64,000 nucleotides of DNA, taken from contig JAGCWX010000028.1 in NCBI GenBank assembly GCA_017961585.1, positions 1 through 64,000 on the forward strand, given 5' to 3'. Shown here piece after piece: positions 51,984 through 62,356 of this stretch. Below the pieces are notes generated by a model. The model was given only the letters and a program-made list of their open reading frames with translations. It was not told the DNA's origin and did not search any database. Both the position numbers and the translations under genes were made by a program. The number at the start of each line of letters is the position of its first letter. Position 1 is the first letter of the stretch. Source of the stretch: Elusimicrobiaceae bacterium (GTDB taxonomy: Bacteria > Elusimicrobiota > Elusimicrobia > Elusimicrobiales > Elusimicrobiaceae).

Positions 51984-54900
51984 TTATAAATCCACTGCTG
52001 CAAATGTGCGAATAAATACGGCCGAGCACCGCACCGCTTTGCCGGGGAACAGTTGCTTGGCGGCATGAGCATACGCGTTTAATTGTAAACGATATTTCTT
52101 GTCCACCCACGCGGCTTCTTGCCCCGGGGCTACTTGGTCCGTTTTGTAATCCACTATCCACAAGGAACCATCCGCCCGCTGCAAGAGGGCATCCATGACC
52201 CCGCTTTGCACTTCGCCTGTTTTTAACGGCACAGAGAAGGGCATTTCACACGCGAGCAGTTTATCACAAGAAATTTCCTTAAATATATCCGAAGCGATAA
52301 ACGGTTTTAAAAGCGTTTCGGCGGACTCGGCTTGTTGCGGCGCGCCCAGCTGCTGGGCGGCTTGCATACACGCAAAAGAAATGTCCGCCACGCGGCCGGC
52401 GGTCCATAATTCAAGCGCGCGGTGGCAAACGCTGCCCAGCTCAGCTCCTTGCTGTTGCTGCAAAGTGGATAGAGAATTTTCGGCCAACTCACTAGGAGCC
52501 AACGGGTGGGCTTGCTTGCGGAAATGTTCATACGATTCAACCCGCGCTTGCTGGGCTTGCTTCCAAGCCGTAATTTGTGCGGTTGTATAAGTGGGCAGTT
52601 GAGCCCCAGCCGCTACATGCGTGTAGAGGAAGCGAGCCGGGTCCTGATAAGGCACGTACGTAACAGGGATGCTCAATTCGCCATCCGGCGTGCTAACTTG
52701 CGGGGCGGACCCATCAGGGAATAAACCCGCAGCCACAAAAGCAGAGGCGGCTTGAGCAGCCCCCTTGCGCCCGTCGGCCACTAAAATCAGTTTTTCCTTG
52801 GCACGTGTTAACGCTACATACAAAATGCGTACTTCCTCGCAACGGCTGTGCTTTTTTTGTTCTTCTTCCAAAAAAGCCAAATTAACATCGCAAATATTCC
52901 CGGCGCGCAACCCGTACATGGTGTATTGCCAAGAAAATAAATGCGTAGCCGGATGCGCGGCAACTGCTGTTTCCTTGCGCGACAAATCCGCCAAGAGAAC
53001 AACGGGGAATTCCAATCCCTTGGATTTATGCACGGTAAGAATAGAAACGGCATCCGCAGCTTCATCGGCAGGAGGAAGAGTAAAATCGTCCGGGCTTTGA
53101 TCCACGCGAATTTGAACATCCGCTAAGAAAGAAAGCAAAGAACCATTTTCTTGCGCTTGATATTGAGCAACCCACCGCTCAAATTGCTGCAAGTAGGAGA
53201 GCGTTTTCTCTCCATCGTAAGCAGCTGCACATACTTCCGGGAAAAAGGTTTCTTGCAAAATATGCCCAACCAATTCATGCACAGGAACCCGGCCCGCCAG
53301 TTGCGTAAAATGCTTGATTTGCGCCGCCAAAGCGGTGGTTTGTTCGCGCGTAGCCAAAGCCGATAGCGTAAGCTGGCCCGCGCGCGAAAGCTGGTAAATG
53401 TGCTCGTCGGTCTGGGCTCCAAATGGACTGCGCAGCACCCCGGCTAAGGCAATTTTGTCATCGTTATCCGCCACCAAACGCAACAGTAAAAGCAAGTCAT
53501 TAATTTCTTGTTTATGGAAAAAATCTTTATCGGTTTGCGTGTCAAAGGGAATATTGTAACGGCGTAGCGCGTCCGTATAAATGCGGGTGGTGGTTCCCAC
53601 TCGGGTCAACAAGGCAATGTCTTTATAGGCCAACGGGCGGCCGTCCGCCAGTTTAAGGGTCCCTACGTTTTGTAAAATCCACCGAGCAATTTGTTCGGCT
53701 TGATTGTGGCGATAGTCATCGGCTTGGCCTTCTTGCGAGGAGTCCGGGCTTACAAACAACCAACTTACATCCGGTCCGTTGGACGAGCGTGGCGTAAAAA
53801 TCGGCTCATAAGCGGGCTGAAAAGCCGTTTGCTCAATCATCGCACGCGAACAAATTTGATTAGCGGTTTCCACAATCCCGCACGTACTGCGGAAATTGCG
53901 GCGCAAGAAACATTTCTCCCCTCCTTGTTTTAAGATAAGATCTGTAAATAACTCATACGCAGTAATGTCTGCCCCACGGAAACGATAAATGGATTGTTTC
54001 GGATCGCCCACTACAAATAATTTCCCTGGCTGCAAACGCACCTCTTGCCAGGACTGCGCCGTACCCGGTTTTTCTTCTGCCAAAAAAAGTAAAAGTTCCC
54101 CTTGAATAGGGTCCGTATCTTGAAATTCGTCAATAAACAGGGCTTCTATTTTTTCTTTAAGCAACCGGCGTACGTAGAGGTTTGTTTTCAGCAAATTGCG
54201 CGTGGTAATAATGAGGTCATCAAAACTAAGCACCCCTTGGGCTTGGCAATCCGCTCGCACTTGCCGGGCAACAGGGCCCACCAAACTTTGCGCCAATAAA
54301 AATATTTTTTGAACGGGAACCGCTACTTTTTGCGCAAACGTAACGAGGGAACGGGCCTGATCAAAGTCGTCAGGGTCCCAATCCTTATAGGGATTAGCCG
54401 GAAGGGAAAATGATTCGTCCTCCGGCTCTTGAAAAGGTTCTTGATTTAAAAATAAAGCTGTGGCTTGTAACGATTTTTGCGCCCATTGTAAGGCCGTTTC
54501 CAACACACGCGTTTTTTTGCCGGCAGATAGATAGGTATCACATAATTGCTGGGCCTGGGCCGATTTTTCTCGGCAAAGTTGAGCCAGCATCCGTCGGTGG
54601 CTGTAATAATCGTACTCTACAGGTTTAAGGCAAGAAAGTTCCCACGCAAACGCTTGCAACTGCGCAAGAGAAATTTTGCCCAGCACCTCTTTCCATGCTT
54701 GCGCCCGAGGAGCGTGTTCCCCTAATTCTTCATCCAAAAAATGGTTCCAACGCGCTTGGAATAAACGGTCCGCTTTTTGCCCGCTATCAATTTGTGCACC
54801 GGGGGATAAAGCCGCTTCCAGCGGAAAAGTTTTCAAAATTTCCGCACAAAAACTATGAATGGTACCAATACTGGCACGGTCCAAGCGTGAAAGTGCCGTT

Positions 54901-55214
54901 TGGGCCCGCACTAGCAAATCGGCATCCGGCACATGAAAATGTTCCCGCAGCAAAGTTAAAGTACGGTCTTCTTCACCGGTGGAAAGGGCTTCAATAAGAT
55001 GCTGAAGTTTAAAAATAAAACGGGTTTTGATTTCCGCGGCAGCTTTTTCCGTGAATGTTAAAGCCACCAGTTTCTCTACCGGAGTGGCTTGCGCCAGCAC
55101 GCACAAACACAAACGATGGATAAGCAAAGTGGTTTTGCCTGTGCCAGCGCCGGCTTCCACTACCATATTTTTGCCCAGCTGGGTTTGCACCCGCAAGCGG
55201 TCTTCGCGGTTCAT
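51984..55214 (-). CDS. addA: AddA-like helicase-nuclease (UvrD/RecB family)
   Basis: 1076 residues. The N-terminal UvrD-type helicase has Walker A EAGAGTGKTT, ALTFTEKAAAEIK (motif Ia), LFIDEFQDTDPIQ (motif II), VGDPKQSIYRFRGAD (motif III) and LTVHKSKGLEFPVV (motif V). The C-terminal PD-(D/E)XK nuclease is GVMDALLQR ... WIVDYKTDQ (Asp and DYK). With AddB it resects double-strand breaks for recombination. The ATG at 55214 overlaps the addB stop by 4 bases and has GAGGAGG 8 nt upstream. Confidence 0.95.
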   Translation of the reverse strand: MNREDRLRVQTQLGKNMVVEAGAGTGKTTLLIHRLCLCVLAQATPVEKLVALTFTEKAAAEIKTRFIFKLQHLIEALSTGEEDRTLTLLREHFHVPDADLLVRAQTALSRLDRASIGTIHSFCAEILKTFPLEAALSPGAQIDSGQKADRLFQARWNHFLDEELGEHAPRAQAWKEVLGKISLAQLQAFAWELSCLKPVEYDYYSHRRMLAQLCREKSAQAQQLCDTYLSAGKKTRVLETALQWAQKSLQATALFLNQEPFQEPEDESFSLPANPYKDWDPDDFDQARSLVTFAQKVAVPVQKIFLLAQSLVGPVARQVRADCQAQGVLSFDDLIITTRNLLKTNLYVRRLLKEKIEALFIDEFQDTDPIQGELLLFLAEEKPGTAQSWQEVRLQPGKLFVVGDPKQSIYRFRGADITAYELFTDLILKQGGEKCFLRRNFRSTCGIVETANQICSRAMIEQTAFQPAYEPIFTPRSSNGPDVSWLFVSPDSSQEGQADDYRHNQAEQIARWILQNVGTLKLADGRPLAYKDIALLTRVGTTTRIYTDALRRYNIPFDTQTDKDFFHKQEINDLLLLLRLVADNDDKIALAGVLRSPFGAQTDEHIYQLSRAGQLTLSALATREQTTALAAQIKHFTQLAGRVPVHELVGHILQETFFPEVCAAAYDGEKTLSYLQQFERWVAQYQAQENGSLLSFLADVQIRVDQSPDDFTLPPADEAADAVSILTVHKSKGLEFPVVLLADLSRKETAVAAHPATHLFSWQYTMYGLRAGNICDVNLAFLEEEQKKHSRCEEVRILYVALTRAKEKLILVADGRKGAAQAASAFVAAGLFPDGSAPQVSTPDGELSIPVTYVPYQDPARFLYTHVAAGAQLPTYTTAQITAWKQAQQARVESYEHFRKQAHPLAPSELAENSLSTLQQQQGAELGSVCHRALELWTAGRVADISFACMQAAQQLGAPQQAESAETLLKPFIASDIFKEISCDKLLACEMPFSVPLKTGEVQSGVMDALLQRADGSLWIVDYKTDQVAPGQEAAWVDKKYRLQLNAYAHAAKQLFPGKAVRCSAVFIRTFAAVDL

Positions 55215-58200
55215 CGGCGGGCCTCCTCTAATTCTTGGCAAGTACGGCTTTTGCGTGCCCGAAGCAAGGTTTTAAAAGCATCTCTGCGGCAGAGCAATCC
55301 GTACGGGCAATACGTACAAGCTGAAGAAGGATTCACGAAAAAACTCCCCTCTTCAATAAGGCCAATTAATTGCTTGAGAAAGGCAACGGCCCGTGGATAC
55401 ATGGCACGATATTCTTCGGGGGAAAGATCGCTTTTTTTGTAAGAAGCAATAGCCAGCAAACAGGCCCCCGCGCTTTGATAAGAAGCTAACGCAGGTTGCA
55501 TCCCGGCCATATATGTGTAAAGGAAAGGTTGAAAGATAAGATGTGTAAAAAAATCTTGATCCAAATGGGCCGTCCCCTTGCGGGAAGATTTATAATCCAC
55601 AATGCGAAATGCCTTTGCGGACTCATCTATATCCACACGATCTATGATCCCATACAAATGCAACGGCAATTGCTCGGTCGGTTCTATTTGAACCTTCCAC
55701 TCAAAACGGGACGGAGTAAACGGACCTAAATTTTGTAAATCTTCCTCTATAAAATCTGCCAATTTTTGGTGCAAGTCTTCCAAAATCATTTCCCATATCA
55801 CGGGGTAAATACCAAACACTTTATAAGAAGTGGGCGTGTAGTGTGCCGCTAGTGCACGGGTTAAATAAACTTCCACTTGCGGCCTGGACAAAGTATGCGG
55901 AAGCTGCTGAGTAAGAAGAATTTGATAAAAATCGTTTAATACTTCGTGATAGGCCGTTCCGCGCAAATCGGCCGGCAGTTCATGGCGGCTGAGTGGTTCT
56001 TCCGGCTCGCCCAATTTAACGACACGATTGAAAAAATATTTCAGCGGACAGGTGGCTATTTCTTGCAAAGCGGAAGGAGAAAACCCTTTTTTATTGGCTT
56101 GTACAAAAGCTTGCGCGCCGCTTTGAATTTGGCCGTCAAACTCTCCCAATTCCCCCATTTTACAAAGTGCCCCAGCGGCTGCTAGTTGGGCGGATTTTTC
56201 AGCAGTGAGTAATCCGGCCGTTTGATAATTCTCAGAGGCGGTAGCCAGGTTTAAAGAAAATTGAGAAGAAATTTCTTTTTCACAAAGTAGCTCGGGCGCG
56301 CAAGATTGTAAACGCGAAGACAAACGCCCGCTTACTCGTATCGCCTGCGAACCGTGCCAATCCAGCTCACAAGCCCGGGCCAATTGCGCTGCATAGACCG
56401 AGGGAACAGCCGGTTTTCCATCCGCCGTATAGCGTGCCACCAAGGCATACAAATGCTCACGCGCACTGCATACAACGCTGTAAAATAACAGTTTTTCTTC
56501 ATCAATGCGGTCCAAACTGCCGTTAATCCAGTAGCCAAGCGTATCGCGCAGCATAAAGCGGTAATAATCGCGCAGTACAGGGTCTTCTTGCATGATAAGC
56601 GGAAATTCCTGGTCGTTAAGTCCCAATACAAACACTGTTTTAAAGGATAAACCACGCGCGCGAACGGCATCCGTTACCAATACACCGCCAGGCCAATTTT
56701 CAACTTCATTAAAACTAAGGCCCGCCAACGCTTCAAGTACTTCTTCTAAAAGTTCACCCGGGCGGCAAGACGGACGCACCGCTTGATAAGCCGCTATTTC
56801 GTGGATGGCATTACAAATGGTTTGGTAAATTTCAATTTCCTTTCCCCGTAAAGCAGCAACGTCCAACTGGGCCTCCAAGAAAGAAAGAACCTGCTTGGCC
56901 CCGGTTTGCCACGGTTGCGCTTTTTCCAATTCACTAAGTTGAGAAGCCGTTTGTTCCAGCCAAGCCAAAAGATCCGGTTCATATCCTTGTGTTTGCGGCA
57001 ACAAATCACGCCATTGAGCCAAATCGCGCTGTGCCAAAGAGCGGTTTAATACGCGCTTCCATTCGGTTTTACGAGGTTGTTTAAAATAGGCGCTGGAAAC
57101 AACACTCAGCACTTGTTCCCGCGCAAAACCGTGGCGCGCAAGAGATAAAAGTTGCTGACAAAAAAGCCCCAACGCATAATGAGAAATGGAATACGTAAAA
57201 GAGGCATTGAGCGGCAAACAATTCGCTGTAAATACGCGACGGATTTCATCTTGATAAGCAGATAAACTGCGTGCAATGACGGCTATATCTTGCAGAGAAT
57301 GCCCCTGCTGCTTAAGGCGCAAAATCTCTTTAGCCACAAAGAACACCGCCCCATGTTCATCGGGCACACTGACTAGCCGCACGCCCGGTGCCGGGGCACT
57401 TCCTTGGTTGGCAAATAAAAAATCTGCACTGGGCCCTAAAGCGCTGGGTACTGGTTGAGCTACATTTTCAGCCCCGGGGAAACGTAGCCAGTTGGTTTCA
57501 AAAAACTTTTTGGCAAATTGATAGGCCGGATGCTGCGCGTACGGTGCAAATACCGTAAGCGGATAAACCGACTGTAACCGGGTAATTAGCTCCAGCTGCC
57601 GGCCCGGCATATCGTAAAATCCATAAACTAAAATGTGCGTAAAATCGTGCAAATAAGAAGATGTGTCCACCTGTGCAAGTGCCCGTTCAAATGCGGTTTG
57701 ATAGGAACGATACCCCGGAACATTATTTTCCGCTTGGCAATACTCCCGGTATAGTTTAATGAGCCATGCAAAACGGCCATTATCTTGTTGTAAAACAAAA
57801 TCGGGCATACTGCGCAAATGTTCTTCCAGCACGTCCGGATCAGCCAAAGAATCGGCCAAATCCCGCAAGGCACTTTTCACCACCTGCACAAAACCACGGG
57901 AAACGGGATAGCGGTCCAACCCCGGGCGAGTTAACAAATCTTTAATTAAAAAATCGCGCAGATGACTTTGGGGAAATAATGGATCGGTTTCCCCACCGGC
58001 CTCTTGATCCAATTTGCTAACCAATCCGCCAGCCGTAATAAAATGAATATTGGCCAATGCTCCCAATTGTCGCGCCAAACGGGTTTGCAGCTGCTCAATA
58101 ATAAGGGAAGAAGAACCAATGATAAGCCATTTATCCAACACGTTGCTGCGGTGCGTTTGCACAAAATGCACCAAGCTGTTTTCTAATGAAGGATACGGAG

Positions 58201-58216
58201 CATAATATAACTTCAT
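55211..58216 (-). CDS. addB: AddB-like subunit with Fe-S PD-(D/E)XK nuclease
   Basis: 1001 residues. The N-terminal half is helicase-like without a readable Walker A motif (IIGSSSLIIEQ where AddB of Bacillus has a P-loop), so it is probably not an ATPase. The C-terminal nuclease shows GIIDRVDI and IVDYKSS, framed by four Cys (CPLKYFF before, CTYCPYGLLC after) that fit the iron-sulfur staple of AddB nucleases. It is the first gene of a six-gene minus-strand operon and overlaps addA by 4 bases. The start at 58216 was chosen over 58231 by family length. Confidence 0.9.
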   Translation of the reverse strand: MKLYYAPYPSLENSLVHFVQTHRSNVLDKWLIIGSSSLIIEQLQTRLARQLGALANIHFITAGGLVSKLDQEAGGETDPLFPQSHLRDFLIKDLLTRPGLDRYPVSRGFVQVVKSALRDLADSLADPDVLEEHLRSMPDFVLQQDNGRFAWLIKLYREYCQAENNVPGYRSYQTAFERALAQVDTSSYLHDFTHILVYGFYDMPGRQLELITRLQSVYPLTVFAPYAQHPAYQFAKKFFETNWLRFPGAENVAQPVPSALGPSADFLFANQGSAPAPGVRLVSVPDEHGAVFFVAKEILRLKQQGHSLQDIAVIARSLSAYQDEIRRVFTANCLPLNASFTYSISHYALGLFCQQLLSLARHGFAREQVLSVVSSAYFKQPRKTEWKRVLNRSLAQRDLAQWRDLLPQTQGYEPDLLAWLEQTASQLSELEKAQPWQTGAKQVLSFLEAQLDVAALRGKEIEIYQTICNAIHEIAAYQAVRPSCRPGELLEEVLEALAGLSFNEVENWPGGVLVTDAVRARGLSFKTVFVLGLNDQEFPLIMQEDPVLRDYYRFMLRDTLGYWINGSLDRIDEEKLLFYSVVCSAREHLYALVARYTADGKPAVPSVYAAQLARACELDWHGSQAIRVSGRLSSRLQSCAPELLCEKEISSQFSLNLATASENYQTAGLLTAEKSAQLAAAGALCKMGELGEFDGQIQSGAQAFVQANKKGFSPSALQEIATCPLKYFFNRVVKLGEPEEPLSRHELPADLRGTAYHEVLNDFYQILLTQQLPHTLSRPQVEVYLTRALAAHYTPTSYKVFGIYPVIWEMILEDLHQKLADFIEEDLQNLGPFTPSRFEWKVQIEPTEQLPLHLYGIIDRVDIDESAKAFRIVDYKSSRKGTAHLDQDFFTHLIFQPFLYTYMAGMQPALASYQSAGACLLAIASYKKSDLSPEEYRAMYPRAVAFLKQLIGLIEEGSFFVNPSSACTYCPYGLLCRRDAFKTLLRARKSRTCQELEEARR

Positions 58217-58310
58217 GCACGAAGTCCACAAAAAAAGTAGAATAAGGGGTACCTGTTTATTATGGCATTTTAGGAAAGTATAATCAAACTATCTCGGAGT
58301 TCTTAATTAT

Positions 58311-59108
58311 ATGACGATTTTTGATGCGATTTTATTAGGGATTGTACAAGCATTAGGCGAGTTTTTACCCATTTCCAGCTCAGCTCATTTAGTGTTATTG
58401 CCCTTTTTCCGCGGGCAAGCATATCAAGGATTGGCCTTTGATGTAATGTTGCACGCCGCCACACTACTAGCTGTACTGCTTTACTTTGTTTATGATTGGT
58501 GGATATTGCTAAGAAATGGGCTTACACAACCTAAAACAAAGGAAGGGAAAATGTTGTGGTACTTGGCCGCTGCCACCGTACCGGCCGGCTTGGCAGGGCT
58601 TTTGCTAAACGATTGGGCAGAAAGCACTTTTCGCAATCCTCTCTTGATTGCAGCGTGCTTAGCATTATTTGCCTTCTTTTTGTGGGAAGCCGACAAACAA
58701 TCCAGCGCACAAAACGGAGACCCGGACATTTATACCGTCCCTTTTATGACGGTATTTTTAATTGGATGTGCACAAGCGCTGGCAATTATGCCGGGGGTTT
58801 CACGTAGCGGAGTAACCATTACCGCTGCGTTATTTTTGGGAATGTCGCGCCCGGCAGCCGCACGAATTTCGTTTTTACTTTCCACCCCAATCATTGCCGG
58901 GGCTGCCCTTTTAGAAGTGACCAAACTATCTTTGGCGGACTTCAATGCCCCGTTGATATGGGGATTTGTGAGTGCGTTTATCGGCGGGCTTTTGGTGATT
59001 GGCGGCCTAATGCGCTTTATTAAAACACATAGTTTTAATGTTTTTGTGTATTACCGCTGGGTACTGGCCGCCGTGATTGTAATCTTCTATTTTTGGAAAT
59101 TAAGCTAA
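58311..59108 (+). CDS. uppP: Undecaprenyl-diphosphate phosphatase UppP (BacA)
   Basis: 265 residues, about eight membrane helices. The two conserved motifs are ALGEFLPISSSAHL (with the family E-x3-E region altered to GE) and PGVSRSGVTI, holding the catalytic Ser and Arg. It recycles the lipid carrier for peptidoglycan and confers bacitracin resistance when overexpressed. A CGGAG site lies about 14 nt upstream of the ATG, with TATAAT at 58279-58284. It is divergent from addB and convergent with proC. Confidence 0.95.
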   Translation: MTIFDAILLGIVQALGEFLPISSSAHLVLLPFFRGQAYQGLAFDVMLHAATLLAVLLYFVYDWWILLRNGLTQPKTKEGKMLWYLAAATVPAGLAGLLLNDWAESTFRNPLLIAACLALFAFFLWEADKQSSAQNGDPDIYTVPFMTVFLIGCAQALAIMPGVSRSGVTITAALFLGMSRPAAARISFLLSTPIIAGAALLEVTKLSLADFNAPLIWGFVSAFIGGLLVIGGLMRFIKTHSFNVFVYYRWVLAAVIVIFYFWKLS

Positions 59109-59112
59109 TCCA

Positions 59113-59910
59113 TCAATCGGCAGCTACTTGCTGAGCTTTGCGAGCAGTAGCCGCAAGCGTTTCCCGCACAACTTCTTTAAAATCACTGGAAATTAGCACT
59201 TCCATTCCGGCAGCCGTACATCCCCCGGGGGTGGCTACTTTACGCGCTAATTGGGCAGGGGAAACATCTTCTTTCCCCACCATTTTAGCGGCTCCCAAAA
59301 CGGTTTGCACTGCTAATTGGCGGGCAGTTCCTTCTTCCATCCCTTGCGCCTGCGCGGCACTGGCAAGGGCATCAATAAAATCATACACAAAAGCCGGGCC
59401 GGAACCGGAAAGCGCGGTGGCTATGTCAAAAAGAGCGGGCGGGATTTCAAACGTTTTACCCATGCAATTAAACAGGGCACGGATTTCCTGCCGGTCCTGC
59501 GCGGAAACTTGTGAAGAAAATTCAAATAGCGTAACACCTTCCCCTAACGCTAAAGGCGTGTTGGGCATAATGCGTACTACGGGCCAACCCGGTAATACCC
59601 GCTGGATTTTTTCTACCGTCCAACCCAGCGCCATGCTGATAAGCGGTTTGGGCGCAAGTTGAGCGCTGGCCAATTGCGCCAAAATTTCGGGCATTTGGGC
59701 CGGTTTTACGGCCAAGAATAAACGATCGGCGGCCTGCATCACACGCAGATTATCCGTATAGGCCGCAATTCCTAGTGTATTGCAAAGACGGTTGGCCGAC
59801 TCGGGCGTGTGCACCGAAGCAAGTATGTCCGCCGCTTTCCATCCGCTAGCCAACAAACCGCGGATAATGGCTCCCCCCATTTCACCGGCTCCAATAAATC
59901 CTAATTTCAT
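59113..59910 (-). CDS. proC: Pyrroline-5-carboxylate reductase
   Basis: 265 residues. Rossmann motif IGAGEMGGAIIRGLL at the N-terminus, LAVKP in the middle, MPNTPLALGEGVT, and the C-terminal LSGSGPAFVYDFIDA (in part) and TPGGCTAAGME signatures. It makes proline from pyrroline-5-carboxylate with NAD(P)H. Its ATG overlaps the proA stop by 4 bases. It is the last gene of proB-proA-proC. Confidence 0.97.
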   Translation of the reverse strand: MKLGFIGAGEMGGAIIRGLLASGWKAADILASVHTPESANRLCNTLGIAAYTDNLRVMQAADRLFLAVKPAQMPEILAQLASAQLAPKPLISMALGWTVEKIQRVLPGWPVVRIMPNTPLALGEGVTLFEFSSQVSAQDRQEIRALFNCMGKTFEIPPALFDIATALSGSGPAFVYDFIDALASAAQAQGMEEGTARQLAVQTVLGAAKMVGKEDVSPAQLARKVATPGGCTAAGMEVLISSDFKEVVRETLAATARKAQQVAAD

Positions 59911-61211
59911 TGATTTCCTCCCCGTTTTTTATGCGTGAATGCACGCGCGTGCAGGCCCATATAATCAGCTACTTTATGGCCGTGCCCGCGTAATTTATAC
60001 TTGTAAATAGTCAATCCGCTTAGTCCTACAGGGCCGCGGGCATGTGTTTTTCCCGTGCTGATGCCCACTTCCGCACCAAAACCGTAACGATAACCATCAG
60101 CAAAGCGTGTAGAAGCATTGTGATAAACTCCTGCCGAATCCACTTGCTGCAAGAAAATTTCGGCCTCGGCGTCCTCTTGTGTAACAATAGCATCCGTATG
60201 GTGCGAACCGTACGTATTAATGTGGGAAATGGCCTCTTGCATGCCCGAAACAAGTTTTACGGAAAGTTTCTTCTCTCCATATTCCGTGTGCCAATCGGAT
60301 ACCGGGCCAGCAACCTGCGCCAACGCAGCTACATCTTCTCCCCCATACAACTCTACTCCGTTTTGAATAAGAGTTTGCAAAAGTTGACGCTGCTTTTGAG
60401 CAGGCCAATGCGTGTCTATAAGCAAGGTTTCCAAAGCATTACACGCAGCCGGATATTGTGTTTTGGCATCTACCGCTAAAGTGCAAGCCATTTCTACATC
60501 TGCTGACGGTGCGACGTAAAGGTGACAAACTCCATCAGCGTGCCCTAGCACCGGGATGCGCGTATTGGCTTTTACATATGTCAAAAGGGCATTGCCACCT
60601 CGCGGAATAATTAAATCAATGTAGCCATCCGCCCGTAGCATTTCGGCCGCTTCTTCGCGCGAAGAAAGCAAGGCAAACGCTCCGGTAGGATACCCCGGCA
60701 CTTGTTCCAACGCGTGTTGAATCACTTGCATAAAAGCTTGGTTGGTGTGCAATGCTTCCTTCCCGCCTTTTAACAAGGCCGCATTGCCGGACTTCACAGC
60801 CAATGCACAAATTTGCGGGATAACATCGGGGCGGGCCTCAAAGATAATGCCCAATACGCCAATCGGACAAGAAATTTTTTGCAAAACAAGCCCTTCGTCC
60901 AGCTCTGTCTCCTCCAAGATAGCCCCACACGGATCCGGCAAATTGATTAATTCTTCCATCCCGCGAACGACTGTTTCTAGTTTTTCGGGCGTTAGTTTAA
61001 GGCGTTCGTACAAGGCAGGTTTCATTTTTCCGGCCGACAGCTGCTCTTTGGCAATTTGCAAATCTTGCGCGTTGGCTTGTAAAATAACGTCCGCGTGCGC
61101 CCGCAAGGCCCGGGCCAATTGCGTAAGTGCTTGGTTTTTAGTAGAAGCAGACAAGGAAGCTAATGCAAAAGAAGCTTGCTTGGCTTGCTGGGCTAATTGG
61201 ATTATGTTCAT
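59907..61211 (-). CDS. proA: Glutamate-5-semialdehyde dehydrogenase
   Basis: 434 residues, the normal ProA length. The catalytic Cys is in YPAACNALETLL; the substrate-binding signature VDSAGVYHNASTRFADG (in part) and CPIGVLGIIFEARPDV are conserved. It reduces glutamyl-5-phosphate. It overlaps proB by 4 bases upstream and proC by 4 bases downstream. Confidence 0.98.
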   Translation of the reverse strand: MNIIQLAQQAKQASFALASLSASTKNQALTQLARALRAHADVILQANAQDLQIAKEQLSAGKMKPALYERLKLTPEKLETVVRGMEELINLPDPCGAILEETELDEGLVLQKISCPIGVLGIIFEARPDVIPQICALAVKSGNAALLKGGKEALHTNQAFMQVIQHALEQVPGYPTGAFALLSSREEAAEMLRADGYIDLIIPRGGNALLTYVKANTRIPVLGHADGVCHLYVAPSADVEMACTLAVDAKTQYPAACNALETLLIDTHWPAQKQRQLLQTLIQNGVELYGGEDVAALAQVAGPVSDWHTEYGEKKLSVKLVSGMQEAISHINTYGSHHTDAIVTQEDAEAEIFLQQVDSAGVYHNASTRFADGYRYGFGAEVGISTGKTHARGPVGLSGLTIYKYKLRGHGHKVADYMGLHARAFTHKKRGGNQ

Positions 61212-62356
61212 AGCAGTACAATATTGTCCCGATGGACTACTTCATCATAATTTTTAGAACCGATTTTTTGGGCAATCTCTTGCGAAGAACAACCGGCTAT
61301 TTTTACACATTCCCGGCTGGAATAATGTGTAAGCCCACGGGCAATTTCACGTCCCTTTTCATCTAAAATAGAAACGGCATCCCCTCTTTCAAATTCCCCG
61401 GCTACGGCCACAATTCCGGCCGGCAGAAGTGAAGATCCTTTTTGCACCAACGCCTTAACGGCCCCGGCATTAATTTGAATGCCGCCCGCAACGTTGGTAG
61501 CATACGCCAACCACAATTTTTTACTGGGCAAGTTGGCCGTGGGTAGGAAAAGGGTTCCCTTATAATCGGCACTCCATAATTTAGAAACTGCACCGGGCTG
61601 CTTGCCATACGAAATGACCATAGCCGCCCCGGAACGGGTGACGATTTTGGCAGCTTCCAACTTGGTTTTCATACCACCGCGTCCACGGGAAGAAGCGCAA
61701 AAGCCCAGGGCCTCTATTTGGGGAGTAATTTCGTACACCGTATGCAAATGCTGCGCTTGTTTGTTTTTGCGCGGATCGGCATCATACAAACCGTCTACAT
61801 CACTTAAAATACAAAGTAAATCCGCATCCATACCGGCCGTTACCAAAGCAGCCAACTTGTCGTTATCGCTAAAACAAACTTTGACGCCTTGGTCCTTGTA
61901 ACTGCGCAGTTCGTTGGGGGAGACGGTATCATTTTGGTTAATAACCGGGATACATTTAAGCTCTAAAAGCCGGCTTAGTGTATCGCGCAAACTTAGATAC
62001 CGGGCCCGGTTGGCAAAATCATCTTCTGTCAAAAGCACTTGGGCAGCAGTAATGCCTAATTGTTTAAAACCATCTTCATAAAACTTCATTAGACCAATTT
62101 GCCCCACAGCTGCGCAGGCCTGCTTAAAAGAAACGGCATCGGATAAATCCGTATTTCCTAAAATGCGCCGGCCCATCCCTACTGCCCCGGAGGTAACTAC
62201 CAAAATTTCCTTCCCCTGCGCGTGCAAGGCAGCCATATCCTCCAAAAAGGAGTATAAGCGCGAAAGGGCCAATTCTCCCTCGTCCGTACTAAGGGCATTG
62301 GTGCCAAATTTAAACACAATCCGTTTGGATTTTTTAAGTAAATCAATTGGTTTCAT
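61208..62356 (-). CDS. proB: Glutamate 5-kinase with PUA domain
   Basis: 382 residues. The amino acid kinase domain (to about 260) has FKFGTNALS, VTSGAVGMG, INQNDTVSPNE, FSDNDKLAALVT and GRGGMKTKLEAA. A C-terminal PUA domain (about 285-365) follows, as in Escherichia coli ProB. It phosphorylates glutamate as the first and feedback-regulated step of proline synthesis. It overlaps the nuclease gene upstream by 4 bases. Confidence 0.97.
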   Translation of the reverse strand: MKPIDLLKKSKRIVFKFGTNALSTDEGELALSRLYSFLEDMAALHAQGKEILVVTSGAVGMGRRILGNTDLSDAVSFKQACAAVGQIGLMKFYEDGFKQLGITAAQVLLTEDDFANRARYLSLRDTLSRLLELKCIPVINQNDTVSPNELRSYKDQGVKVCFSDNDKLAALVTAGMDADLLCILSDVDGLYDADPRKNKQAQHLHTVYEITPQIEALGFCASSRGRGGMKTKLEAAKIVTRSGAAMVISYGKQPGAVSKLWSADYKGTLFLPTANLPSKKLWLAYATNVAGGIQINAGAVKALVQKGSSLLPAGIVAVAGEFERGDAVSILDEKGREIARGLTHYSSRECVKIAGCSSQEIAQKIGSKNYDEVVHRDNIVLL